The position numbers and the translations under genes are program-made. The notes beneath the pieces were generated by a model. It made no database searches and had not been told where the DNA came from. It worked only from the letters and a program-made list of their open reading frames with translations. Shown one piece after another: positions 1 to 8,505 of a stretch of DNA of 59,059 nt (positions within the stretch are counted from its first letter, which is position 1; every line of letters starts with the position of its first letter). This DNA is from an uncultured Peptostreptococcaceae bacterium (GTDB lineage: Bacteria > Bacillota > Clostridia > Peptostreptococcales > Anaerovoracaceae): the NCBI GenBank assembly GCA_949740445.1, contig CATJIF010000053.1:1-59059 (forward strand), in the 5' to 3' direction.

Positions 1-1336
1 CCTGCCGGTCTGCTTTCAACTCCAATTGCCCCATATACTTCTCCGCCTCCCGGCGCACGTTGGATAGCCCGATGCCGTGCAGGAAGGCATCTTCCTTTTT
101 AGCTGTAACGGGCAGGCCATCCTGCCCGAATACGACCTCGCCGGCAAAGGAATTTTTGACTTCCAGCAGAAAGAAATGTCCCGTTTTCTTTCCTGTCAGC
201 GCAATTCTCCGCTGTCCTGCCTCTACCGTTTCACAGGCTTCCACCGCATTTTGCAGCAGATTTTGCAGGATAATTCCCAGGTCAAAGGCGTCGTAGCTTC
301 CCTGCTGGGGATAATAAAAATCCACTTCAAACTCAATGCCCAGGTCCAAACAGTGCTGCCGCGTATCGCCTACGATAACATCTGTCACCGGATTTCCCGT
401 CTCAGGCATCCATTCATCCGAATCGAAGATGCACTCGCTCAGCTGTGCGAGGTACGCCTCCAGGCTGTCGTATTCGCCGCTGCGGACCAGGCCCCTGATG
501 TTGGTCAGGTGCCCCCGCATGTCATGCTTTACCCCGCGAATATGGGAGTAACACTGCTCCGCCTCATGGATGCGCGCCCGGATGGCCTGCACCTGCCGGC
601 GCTCCACACAATAAATCGCCTGTTCCTCCTGCAAGGCGGCCATTTTCTGATGAAGGGCAATTGTCAGATAGGCTCCCGCATAGAGCAATACCGCTATCAG
701 CGGAACTGTTGCCAAAAACGCCGGATATTTCTGGTACATCCAAAACAAAGCGCCATCCTGATCTCCGCTCAGCAGTCGGAAGATGATCTGTCCAAACAAA
801 ATGCCTGTCGCTGGCGCCAGGCAGAGGCAACACAGCTGCCACCGGCAAAGCGGCAGCTTCTGCGCTCTGATTCGACGCCGAATAGCGCACAGCATGGCGG
901 CAAAGAGCGCGGCGTGAAACAGCAGAAACAGCGCAATTATTACGGCGGCGCGAAGGTAAACCGCCTCCGGCGGTTCACTCCCCGGGGGAAGCGACTGCTC
1001 CAAAATAAAATACAGGCTTTCTGCGATCAGCCCGCTAGAAACTCTGGTGTTCCAGTAGAGCAGCCCCAGCAGAAGGGCCATCGCTTTTTCCAGCCCCAAC
1101 GCTTTTTCTGCCGCTGCAAGCAGAAGTATCAGAAGCAGGCCGAAGGCTCCCTGAGGAATGGCAGCGCTGTCGCAGAGCTGGCGGATCAGCAGGCTGGCTG
1201 CGAAAACAAGCGGCAGTCTCTGCCGCTTTTGCTGTGCTGTAAAGGGCTGGAGAAGAAAAACCAGCCCCGCGGCGTACAGCAGCTCTGCACCAAAGGAAAT
1301 CCCCTGATAAAATATCCGAAATGCAGCTTCGCTCAT
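1..1336 (-). CDS. GHKL sensor histidine kinase (LytS/AgrC type), C-terminus cut by window edge
   Basis: The reverse strand is open from ATG 1336-1334 to the window edge, giving 445 visible residues. The first ~230 residues contain about six hydrophobic segments, so this is a membrane sensor. The cytoplasmic part has an H-box (VKHDMRGHLTNI, His about 271), an N-box (NLLQNAVEAC) and a G-box (HGIGLSNVRR). These are the hallmarks of GHKL kinases that pair with LytTR regulators. Its ATG overlaps the TGA of the upstream response regulator by 4 bases (ATGA), so the two are translationally coupled. The last residues lie outside the window. The ligand cannot be deduced; AgrC/ComD relatives sense peptides and LytS relatives sense envelope state or metabolites. 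Confidence 0.9.
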   Translation of the reverse strand, partial: MSEAAFRIFYQGISFGAELLYAAGLVFLLQPFTAQQKRQRLPLVFAASLLIRQLCDSAAIPQGAFGLLLILLLAAAEKALGLEKAMALLLGLLYWNTRVSSGLIAESLYFILEQSLPPGSEPPEAVYLRAAVIIALFLLFHAALFAAMLCAIRRRIRAQKLPLCRWQLCCLCLAPATGILFGQIIFRLLSGDQDGALFWMYQKYPAFLATVPLIAVLLYAGAYLTIALHQKMAALQEEQAIYCVERRQVQAIRARIHEAEQCYSHIRGVKHDMRGHLTNIRGLVRSGEYDSLEAYLAQLSECIFDSDEWMPETGNPVTDVIVGDTRQHCLDLGIEFEVDFYYPQQGSYDAFDLGIILQNLLQNAVEACETVEAGQRRIALTGKKTGHFFLLEVKNSFAGEVVFGQDGLPVTAKKEDAFLHGIGLSNVRREAEKYMGQLELKADRQ

Positions 1337-2064
1337 AGTCCGGCTCCTCTTTTTAGAAAGCGGAGATACGCTTTTACAAACTCCTGGTATTTATATTTGG
1401 AAATCAGCAGTCGTTGCCCGCCGGTTAAGCGCAGCTCTGTTCTGTTGTAGCCTTCCACATAAGAGAGATTGACCAGATAACCTTTGTGAATGCGGCAGAA
1501 TTGCTCTGCCAGCCTTGCCTCCAAATCCCGGATCTTTGCGTAACAAGAAAATTCCCCGTCCGTTAAGTGCACCACGACCTTGTGATTGTTGCTTTCGATG
1601 TAGTAAATGCGATCCAGCGGCACGCTGCGGCTTTCGCCTGCAAATTGGAGCGCAAGCCTGCGGACGGGCTGCGGATGCTCGCGATTTGCCCTGATTTGCT
1701 CCACAGCATGGGCAAAGACCTGAGCGAATTTTCCTTCGTTCACCGGCTTCAACAGGTATTGGAAGGCGTTTACATCGAAGGCATCGAACACATAGCTCTC
1801 ATAGCCGGTTACGAAAATGATGAGAGGCTGAACCGCCAGGCTGCGTTCTCTAAGCCTGCGGGCCAGTGCCATCCCATCCGGGTAGCCGCCGAAAGGATGT
1901 AGCCGTATGTCTAAAAACAGCAGGTCGATCCTTCGATGCTCTGCCAGGCAATCGCTGGCGGAAGCATACTCCACAATCTCGCAGGAATAGGGCTGCGCCC
2001 TGATCAACGCGGATAGATAGGCGCGAGTTTTAGCTTCGTCATCACAAATGGCTGTTCTTATCAT
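1333..2064 (-). CDS. LytTR-family response regulator
   Basis: The 243-residue protein starts with a receiver domain (acidic pair at D8-D9, phospho-acceptor D52 in LLFLDIRL, switch lysine in LLKPV) and ends with a LytTR DNA-binding domain from about residue 140. Features of the latter include IYYIESNNHKVVVHL and FCRIHKGYLVNLSYV. It is the first gene of a two-gene operon with the GHKL kinase, which starts inside its stop codon. The start ATG follows GGGGATCGAC. Two perfect 11-base direct repeats lie upstream (see 2079-2153), so autoregulation is likely. Other targets are unknown. Confidence 0.93.
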   Translation of the reverse strand: MIRTAICDDEAKTRAYLSALIRAQPYSCEIVEYASASDCLAEHRRIDLLFLDIRLHPFGGYPDGMALARRLRERSLAVQPLIIFVTGYESYVFDAFDVNAFQYLLKPVNEGKFAQVFAHAVEQIRANREHPQPVRRLALQFAGESRSVPLDRIYYIESNNHKVVVHLTDGEFSCYAKIRDLEARLAEQFCRIHKGYLVNLSYVEGYNRTELRLTGGQRLLISKYKYQEFVKAYLRFLKRGAGL

Positions 2065-2078
2065 GTCGATCCCCTTTG

Positions 2079-2153
2079 TTTATAAATTCGTTCCAATGCG
2101 CGCCGAAGTAAGGCCACCTGACGCAACCGGACGATTTGACATCGCAACCGGAC
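2079..2153 (-). promoter_or_regulatory. Promoter with paired LytTR-type operator
   Basis: On the minus strand GTCCGGTTGCG occurs twice, at 2132-2122 and 2153-2143, exactly 21 bases apart (two helical turns). A TATAAA -10 box lies at 2084-2079. Direct repeats spaced by whole helical turns just upstream of -35 are how LytTR regulators bind and activate, so this is probably the autoregulatory site of the downstream regulator-kinase operon. The -35 itself is poor, as is common at activated promoters. Confidence 0.6.
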
Positions 2154-2235
2154 AGGGGTAGCTGAGCTGTCGGCTTCTTTTACCCACACAGGTAAAACAC
2201 ACAGCTGGAAATCAGGAAGAGCACATCCCCAACCG

Positions 2236-2571
2236 TCAGAAATTATCGGATAAATTTTGATCGCCCCACGCTTTCATGTGCGCGATCACCTCCATAAAGC
2301 TCTTTCCCAAATCGGACAGAGTGTATTCGACTCGCGGCGGAATCTCTCGAAAATCGTATCGGAGCAGAAAGCCATCGGCCTCCAATTCCCGGAGCTGTTT
2401 TGTCAGGGAAGATTCCGTTATTTCACCGATCTGGCGGCGCAGCTCTCCGAAGCGATGGATATCGCAAAATGCGATGTAGTAAAGAATTTCAAGCTTCCAC
2501 TTGCCACCTAACATTTTCTGAAGCGCTGACATGGTTTTACAGCGCTGAATCGCCATTTTTGTTTTTTTCAT
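2236..2571 (-). CDS. HxlR-family transcriptional regulator
   Basis: 111 residues from the ATG at 2571, chosen over an upstream ATG because AGGAGGGCAAAGGAG precedes it. The protein shows the HxlR winged helix: a cysteine near the N-terminus (QRCKTMSALQKMLGGKWK), ILYYIAF, RFGELRRQIGEIT, LTKQLRELEADGFLLR and the wing PPRVEYTLSDLGKSF. Members often sense reactive electrophiles or oxidants through the N-terminal cysteine. It is transcribed divergently from the radical SAM gene, and the shared 160-base region holds GTAC-rich palindromic sites. It probably represses both itself and the radical SAM gene. Confidence 0.93.
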   Translation of the reverse strand: MKKTKMAIQRCKTMSALQKMLGGKWKLEILYYIAFCDIHRFGELRRQIGEITESSLTKQLRELEADGFLLRYDFREIPPRVEYTLSDLGKSFMEVIAHMKAWGDQNLSDNF

Positions 2572-2592
2572 CTCCTTTGCCCTCCTGGCACT

Positions 2593-2671
2593 ATTATATT
2601 GCCTCTGCATCAAAAAACAAAGTACTGCAAAAAAGTACCGTACTTTTTATTTTTCTGTACTGCGATATAAT
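2593..2671. promoter_or_regulatory. Divergent promoters and HxlR-type operator
   Basis: A perfect palindrome with 9-base arms around one C lies at 2630-2648 (AAAAAGTAC C GTACTTTTT). Further GTAC half-sites are at 2622-2625 and 2657-2660. A plus-strand -10 TATAAT is at 2666-2671 (for the radical SAM gene) and a minus-strand -10 TATAAT is at 2598-2593 with TTGTTT upstream (for the regulator). Sites built from AGTAC/GTACT half-sites are typical of HxlR-family proteins. The palindrome would cover the -35 region of the rightward promoter. Confidence 0.6.
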
Positions 2672-2730
2672 GGCTGCATCTGGCGATGGAAATTCAAAGC
2701 CGATAAAAGAAAAAATAAGGAGGTTTTATT

Positions 2731-3666
2731 ATGCACTACACCGGAACTATATGGAGGCCGCCCTACGAAGCTTCTTCGCTGCTGCTGGAAGTAACGGCAG
2801 GCTGCACGCATCACAGCTGCAAATTTTGTACGCTTTATCACGATTTACCGTTTAAATTCAGGCTGTCACCCCTTAAGGATATAGAAAGCGACTTGCAGGA
2901 AGCACAGCTGTGGAGCACAGACCCGATTTCAAAGCTGACGGCCCGACTGCAGGGAATGCCCAAAGCGCAGCGCATCCGGCGTGTCTTTCTGGTCGGGGCA
3001 AATCCCTTTGTACTGAAGCACGAGAGGCTTATGAAGATCGCCGGCCTGGTTCAGCAATACATTCCGTCAGTCAAAACCATCGGATGCTTTGCACGCATTA
3101 CCGATATTGCGCTAAAATCGGATGAAGAATTAGCAGCGTTGCACCAAGCCGGATACGATGGCCTGACCATCGGGATCGAAACCGGAGATGACAGCGCCCT
3201 GCGCTTTATGAATAAGGGGTATTCGGCTGCCGATATTGCAACGCAGTGCCAGCGGTTGGATCAGGCTAGCATACAATACAACTTCTTCTATCTGGTGGGA
3301 ATTTCCGGTGCTGGATGCGGGGAAGCTGGTGCAAAGGCTACAGCGGATGTCTGCAATCAGCTCCATCCCCGGCTGATCGGCGTCAATATGCTGACCGTGT
3401 ATCCAGAGTCGGAGCTGCATCAGGAAATGCAGCGGGGCAACTGGAAGGAAGAAGGAGAAATCGAAAAGTATAAGGAAATCCGCACGCTGCTTGAACATTT
3501 GGAAATCCCCGTTTCATTTGCTGCCTTAGGCGCATCCAATGCGTTTCAGTTTCAGGGAGCTTTGCCAAAGGATAAGAAGGTCCTTGCTGCTGCCCTTGAC
3601 CGGATTATCGAAACCGTGCAAGAAGACGAGTTGCGGATGTATCGTACCACCCTGCGCCATCTGTAA
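2731..3666 (+). CDS. Radical SAM protein
   Basis: 311 residues starting after a clear AAGGAGG site. The cluster-binding motif is CTHHSCKFC near residue 24, i.e. C-x4-C-x2-C, the spacing seen in a Firmicutes radical SAM group of the Elp3/MiaB/HemN-type superfamily. Later segments fit the SAM barrel: FLVGANPFVL, the GGE-like GLTIGIETGDD around residue 145, and GISGAG. It binds [4Fe-4S] and S-adenosylmethionine; the substrate is unknown. It is not in an operon and is controlled with the divergent HxlR gene, which hints at a stress-linked role. Confidence 0.85.
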   Translation: MHYTGTIWRPPYEASSLLLEVTAGCTHHSCKFCTLYHDLPFKFRLSPLKDIESDLQEAQLWSTDPISKLTARLQGMPKAQRIRRVFLVGANPFVLKHERLMKIAGLVQQYIPSVKTIGCFARITDIALKSDEELAALHQAGYDGLTIGIETGDDSALRFMNKGYSAADIATQCQRLDQASIQYNFFYLVGISGAGCGEAGAKATADVCNQLHPRLIGVNMLTVYPESELHQEMQRGNWKEEGEIEKYKEIRTLLEHLEIPVSFAALGASNAFQFQGALPKDKKVLAAALDRIIETVQEDELRMYRTTLRHL

Positions 3667-3688
3667 GCGCCACAGCGAGATAAAAAAT

Positions 3689-3722
3689 AGCAGAGCGGCC
3701 CGAACACAGGGGCCTCTCTGCT
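3689..3722 (-). terminator. Rho-independent terminator (usable both ways)
   Basis: AGCAGAG (3689-3695) pairs with CTCTGCT (3716-3722) with an inner GGCC/GGCC stem. Read on the minus strand it is followed by ATTTTTTATC, a good T-run for ending the histidine kinase gene. On the plus strand, for the radical SAM gene, the T-run is weaker. Confidence 0.7.
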
Positions 3723-3743
3723 GTCTTTGCGCATTTTTACTGC

Positions 3744-6503
3744 TTACCGCAGCGTCTGATCCAAGCTTTCCATCAGCTTTTCGATATGTATGGGTTTTGC
3801 AATGTGGCCGTTCATCCCGCTTCGGAGCGCCTCTTGCTTATCCTCCTCAAAGGCATTGGCAGTCATGGCCAGAATGGGAATGGAAGCTAACTTTGTATTT
3901 TCCATCTTGCGGATGGTCTTGGCAGCGTCATATCCATTCATCACCGGCATCTGAATATCCATCAATATTATCCTGTAATATCCCGGGGCAGACTTTTGCA
4001 GCATCTCCACAGCTACCTGGCCATTTTCAGCAATTTCTACAGTAAATCCCGCTTCTTCCAAAATAGCGGTAGCGATTTCCTGATTCAGTTCATTATCCTC
4101 AGCCAGCAGGATGCGCCCCATTCGAACAGAGTCGCCATCTCCACAAGTACACAACTTGTGCGTTGTCTCTTCTGCATCGCTTTCCTCGCAGAGCTGGAAG
4201 ATAAACGATATCGTAACCTCTGTGCCAACGCCGGGCTCGCTTTTTACGTCGATGGTTCCGCGCATCATATCCACGATATTCTTGGTAATCGACATGCCCA
4301 GGCCCGTTCCCTGGATGCCGCTGGTGGTGGAGTTTCGCTCCCGTTCAAAGGGCTCGAAAATGCGCACTAGAAATTCCTGGCTCATTCCGATGCCCGTGTC
4401 TTTTATGAAAAATTCATAGGCCGCACAGCCCCGCGGAGCTCTCTCCTTCTGTGCAACGCGCAGATGGATAGCGCCGCCTAAATTGGTGTATTTGATCGCA
4501 TTGCTCAACAGGTTCAGCAACACCTGGTTCAGCCGCAGGTTATCGCAGAAGACGCAGTCGTTTCTCAAATCCTGCATGTCTGTCGTAAACGTCAGCCGCT
4601 TTGCCTGGATATCCGCCTGCACAATGCTGCGCAGCTCGGAGATCAAATCGGTCAGGCTGCATGGCTGCTCTTCTATGTGCATCTTTCCGCTTTCGATGCG
4701 GCTCATATCCAGCACATCGTTAATCAGGCTCAAGAGATGGTCTCCCGACATCTGGATCTTCTCAAGATACGCAGCCACCTGCTCTCTGTTGCCAATATGG
4801 CTGATGGCCAGATTGGTAAACCCGATAATCGCGTTCATCGGTGTGCGGATATCGTGCGACATGTTGGAAAGAAATACGCTTTTTGCCCGGCTGGCGCGGT
4901 TTGCCTGCAGAAGTGCGTTTTCCAGCATCTCCTTTTTCTTCATCTCCTGGCGTGTCTCGCCATCTATGCTGCGGAATCCCAGCACAACCCCGTGGCTGGT
5001 ATTCCACTCCCCAGCATGTACTACCTTCATCTGGAAATATCGAATCTTCCCGTTGCACACCGTGCGATAATTGAGATAGTACATTTTATGCTTTGCTATT
5101 TCTTCCCGCAGGTGTTCCCGGCAGACAGCCTGCCGCAACATCTGCTTGTCGTCATCGTAGACGCATATCCGAATGTACTCCTCCATGCAGCTTTCCAAAG
5201 ACAGCTCTCCCTGGAAGATCCTGTCCAAAATACCGAACGCACAGTTGTTGATCTGCAGCGCGTTGCCCTTGCCGTTATCCAGATCGAAGAAACAGACGAT
5301 GTTGTAGTCGATTGCCAGAGCCTGAATCAACTCCGTCTGCCGCCGCTCCCGCTCCATCAGCTTGCGCGTCTCCTGCATTTTCTGTTCTGTGCAATCCAGC
5401 AGAAACCGCTGATAGAACATCTCGCCGTTTTCCTGCATGAGCTTGATATTGCCCATGACGTGTACGATCTTTCCGTCGGCATGGCGCACGCGATATTCGA
5501 CGCCGACATTCTCGCCCACCTTTTTCAGTGAGGCGATCTCCTGGTAAAGCCTGTCTCTATCTTCTTCCAACACAGAGGAGGCAATCATCTGGAAGCCCTC
5601 GTCCATCATCTCCTTCTGCGATTTGTATCCCAGTATGTTCAAAGCCGCCCGATTGATGCTGATGATGTGCGTTCCATCCAAAGAATGGCACATGATCCCG
5701 CAGTCCAGGGAGGTGAACAGGGTTTCCAGCGTCTGCGTTTTTCTAACCAGCTCCTGCGCATAAGCCCTTTCCTGCGTAACATCAATCGCTACACCCACCG
5801 TTCCCATGACGCTGCCATCCGTATTGTAGAGCGGAGATTTGTACGTTGTCAGAAGCCGCATGCCGTCTCCGGTCTGAACAGTCTCTTCCGAAAGGCAGGT
5901 CTCGCGCCTGCGCATGACCTCAAGCTCCGATTCGATGCAGGCTGGATCGTCGTGTTCCACATCCCAGATATAGGCGTGGCCTCTCCCCTCCACCTGCGCC
6001 TTGGTCTTGCCAACGGTCTTGCAAAAACTGTCATTGACTTTTTCGTGGATGCCGTCCCGGTTTTTGTACCAGATCAGATTGGGAACACTGTTGATCGTAG
6101 ATTCCAGATACTGGCTGGCCTCCCAGGCATCCCACCTCATTTTATACGCTTCCTGCCACCGCTGGAAGCGAAAGCACAGCTCCTCGTCGGACATGGGCGC
6201 TACCCAGATGTCCTTGACATCGGTCAAATATTCTGACAGCGACGGAATCTGCTTTCTCTGCACCAGCAGGATCAGCTCTGCCCCTGTCTTTCTGGCTGCG
6301 GTCAGCTGGCGGACCACAGCAGCTGCATCCGCTGTCTGCAAATCAGCCAAAATAACATCCGCCTTCTCTATCATCGCCTGCACAGGCGTATCGCTCTCAA
6401 CAAAAGAAGGTGTAAAAGACTTCGAAAACGGGATGTTTTTCAATATTTCATACATTCTGCGCTGACAGCCAATCAGATAGAACTGCGTATGACAGCGATA
6501 CAT
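3744..6503 (-). CDS. Hybrid PAS histidine kinase with C-terminal receiver
   Basis: 919 residues from the ATG at 6503 (GGAGG nine bases upstream); an upstream ATG eight codons earlier lacks a site. An N-terminal receiver-like or degenerate region (1-120) is followed by PAS domains at about 131-250, 255-375 and probably 393-515. Next come a HisKA domain (His550 in SNMSHDIRTPMNAI), a HATPase domain (NAIKYT, DTGIGM, GTGLGMSI) and a receiver with Asp849 in MDIQMPVMNGYDAA. No membrane segment is visible, so it is probably cytoplasmic. There is no separate output gene beside it; the phosphate would pass to an unlinked partner. It is monocistronic, with a terminator at 3689-3722. Confidence 0.92.
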   Translation of the reverse strand: MYRCHTQFYLIGCQRRMYEILKNIPFSKSFTPSFVESDTPVQAMIEKADVILADLQTADAAAVVRQLTAARKTGAELILLVQRKQIPSLSEYLTDVKDIWVAPMSDEELCFRFQRWQEAYKMRWDAWEASQYLESTINSVPNLIWYKNRDGIHEKVNDSFCKTVGKTKAQVEGRGHAYIWDVEHDDPACIESELEVMRRRETCLSEETVQTGDGMRLLTTYKSPLYNTDGSVMGTVGVAIDVTQERAYAQELVRKTQTLETLFTSLDCGIMCHSLDGTHIISINRAALNILGYKSQKEMMDEGFQMIASSVLEEDRDRLYQEIASLKKVGENVGVEYRVRHADGKIVHVMGNIKLMQENGEMFYQRFLLDCTEQKMQETRKLMERERRQTELIQALAIDYNIVCFFDLDNGKGNALQINNCAFGILDRIFQGELSLESCMEEYIRICVYDDDKQMLRQAVCREHLREEIAKHKMYYLNYRTVCNGKIRYFQMKVVHAGEWNTSHGVVLGFRSIDGETRQEMKKKEMLENALLQANRASRAKSVFLSNMSHDIRTPMNAIIGFTNLAISHIGNREQVAAYLEKIQMSGDHLLSLINDVLDMSRIESGKMHIEEQPCSLTDLISELRSIVQADIQAKRLTFTTDMQDLRNDCVFCDNLRLNQVLLNLLSNAIKYTNLGGAIHLRVAQKERAPRGCAAYEFFIKDTGIGMSQEFLVRIFEPFERERNSTTSGIQGTGLGMSITKNIVDMMRGTIDVKSEPGVGTEVTISFIFQLCEESDAEETTHKLCTCGDGDSVRMGRILLAEDNELNQEIATAILEEAGFTVEIAENGQVAVEMLQKSAPGYYRIILMDIQMPVMNGYDAAKTIRKMENTKLASIPILAMTANAFEEDKQEALRSGMNGHIAKPIHIEKLMESLDQTLR

Positions 6504-6644
6504 AATAGATTTCCTCCACTCACTCAAAATGAATTGTATTCTGCATTCTGCTTTTATTTTAACAACCCTGCAGGGGTAATGTCAATATCGTGCCTGCACT
6601 GTATTGCGGACATGCCAGTTGCATAACAGGCCTGCACGCTGCCT

Positions 6645-8459
6645 CTACAGCGGCAGGCCGGAAGGCTGCCTCCCTGAAAACAGCTCCTGCTCTATCTCTG
6701 CATGCGAAAGTTCTCCCGATCGGTACCGCTGCGCAAGCAGCAGCAGGTCGGAGATGGAAACAGCCACTCCCCGCACGCCGCGGTTTTTACTGATCCTCTG
6801 AATCTGTGCGCGGTAATTTCCCTTAAAGTGCCCGGATACAAACATAAAATAAAAGGTGTTTACATCGCCAGCAAAATTTTCCCACCACTTATTGGGATTG
6901 ATCGCCTCGTCGCGGCTCTGGTTTTCGCCGATGTAGCGCTCCATCTCGTCCGCCTGGGAAATCGGCAGTGAATATCCCTTGGAATACGCCTTCGTGTCGA
7001 TGATAACGCCGTAATTTTCGCCCAGCGCCTCGGTATAGATTATGCCGTCGGGCCTGCGGCTTCCGCCCAGGTGCAGCCCGCGAAAGCCGCATTCCTCGGT
7101 GAGAAGCTCCAGTGTTTTCATTTCAAACAGCCGGTTTTGCTTGCTGTCGTAGGCGAGGTCCAAAAGCGCCAGATATTCGTGGGAGAGCTGTGTGATCTGC
7201 ATGCGCAGTTCTTCCTTTTTCGCAGAAAGCTCCGACTTTGCCAGACTCTGAGGCAGCGGGATAACAAAATCCTGCAGACTGTCCTTCAGCTGGTAGCCTT
7301 CCCCGCAGCGCCGGATGTCGATACCGATATTGACAAAGCCGCGGATATCGTCTTCGATGGTCTGCTCTGTTTCGTACAACTGATAGCCGCTCAGAAACGA
7401 AGCCACCTGGGAAAGGGCAGTGCTGCCGCCTGCTTCCGACAGGCATTTTAAGATCAGCGCCCGCCGGGTGCGCACATATTCCCGGTCTGCACCCTTGGTG
7501 GCAAGCATTTCCCAGCACAGGCGTTTTTCTATGCGCTTGTGCCGGCTTTTGCCTTCTGCGCGCCGCAACGCCGTAAGCCCCGCGCCGGTAATCCGGTAGG
7601 CCTGCCCGATGCTCTCTTCGCAAATACGCCCTGCGATTTCCACGGTTACGGTCTTTGCCTCTTTTCTTACTAGGCCCAGTTTTTCCAGCCAGCTGGAAAT
7701 CATCCTCGCGTATTTATCGGAGGACCCCTCCCAGTCCGCCTTCATCGCACTTTTTTCCTTTGCTGTCTGCGCTTCGGCAAGCGACTGGCCCAATAGCTTC
7801 TGCGGCATGCTGGTAAAGCCGTCCTCGCCGATAAACCCCAGCTGCCTTCCGATTTCAAATTTAGTGAGATGGGCATCTTCTTCTGCCAGCAGCCGCAAAA
7901 TGCGGATGGCAGGCGCATAGGAGAGGACCGCCTCTCGCAGCAATTGAATCTCCGCCTCCGACAGGCTGCCGGCATCTGCTGCGGTCCTCTCCGCCGACGG
8001 CCCTGTTTCCTCCGTCGAAACCGCTGCGGTCAGGGCCAGTCCCGCTTCGGTAATTGCAAAGGTATCGTCGCTGTAACTGTAAGAGATAAATCCAAAGCAA
8101 TGCGCCCAGCGGACGAAGTTATCCGCCGGCCAGTCGCCGATAAAGGCCCGTCCCTGCCCCTTGACCGCTGCCTGGACAATGCCGTTGCAGCGCGAAGCGC
8201 TCCTGGGCGTAAAGGAGGTGCCCACCAGCGCTGCATAAGGAAGCCGCAGCGGCCTTTGGGAGAGCAGCTCGATCAACCTCTCCCGCCCGTCTCTTTCCTC
8301 CACCAGCTGGGGGATGATCTCCTCCTTCAGCTGTCTGTGTTTTTGAGAATGGCAGTCGAATACAGCTACCACATCGCAGAGGCTTCGCAGATTGCTGGGA
8401 TCCTGCACCCAGCCGAAGGCCCGGAAGGTATTGCTTTGCGTCGGCAGTACGGAAATCAT
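6645..8459 (-). CDS. FokI-like type IIS restriction endonuclease
   Basis: 604 residues matching FokI along the whole length from memory of its sequence. The N-terminal recognition part shows FGWVQDPSNLRSL, DNFVRWAHCFGF, the near-identical NWEGSSDKYARMI-like stretch WEGSSDKYARMI, and YVRTRRALIL. The C-terminal cleavage domain has the PD-(D/E)XK site as D471 (RRPDG), D488 and K490 (GVIIDTKAY), with the same 17-residue spacing as FokI D450/D467/K469. D504 and R508 match the FokI dimer-interface pair D483/R487. A ~20-residue acidic/Ala insert near 150 is extra. It follows its methyltransferase by 46 bases. FokI cuts at GGATG; the same site is likely but unproven here. Confidence 0.93.
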   Translation of the reverse strand: MISVLPTQSNTFRAFGWVQDPSNLRSLCDVVAVFDCHSQKHRQLKEEIIPQLVEERDGRERLIELLSQRPLRLPYAALVGTSFTPRSASRCNGIVQAAVKGQGRAFIGDWPADNFVRWAHCFGFISYSYSDDTFAITEAGLALTAAVSTEETGPSAERTAADAGSLSEAEIQLLREAVLSYAPAIRILRLLAEEDAHLTKFEIGRQLGFIGEDGFTSMPQKLLGQSLAEAQTAKEKSAMKADWEGSSDKYARMISSWLEKLGLVRKEAKTVTVEIAGRICEESIGQAYRITGAGLTALRRAEGKSRHKRIEKRLCWEMLATKGADREYVRTRRALILKCLSEAGGSTALSQVASFLSGYQLYETEQTIEDDIRGFVNIGIDIRRCGEGYQLKDSLQDFVIPLPQSLAKSELSAKKEELRMQITQLSHEYLALLDLAYDSKQNRLFEMKTLELLTEECGFRGLHLGGSRRPDGIIYTEALGENYGVIIDTKAYSKGYSLPISQADEMERYIGENQSRDEAINPNKWWENFAGDVNTFYFMFVSGHFKGNYRAQIQRISKNRGVRGVAVSISDLLLLAQRYRSGELSHAEIEQELFSGRQPSGLPL

Positions 8460-8505
8460 TTAGCATAAACGACAGAGCGGCCGCTGTCAGAAACCGTCAC
8501 TTACA

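Noticed and set aside
77..1450. Long plus-strand reading frame of 457 codons
   Set aside because: It is the shadow of the GHKL kinase and the end of LytTR genes on the other strand, which carry all conserved motifs.
6629..6659. Terminator for the FokI-like endonuclease gene
   Set aside because: A good stem (GGCCTGC/GCAGGCC) overlaps the stop codon, but no T-run follows on the minus strand, so it was not called a terminator.
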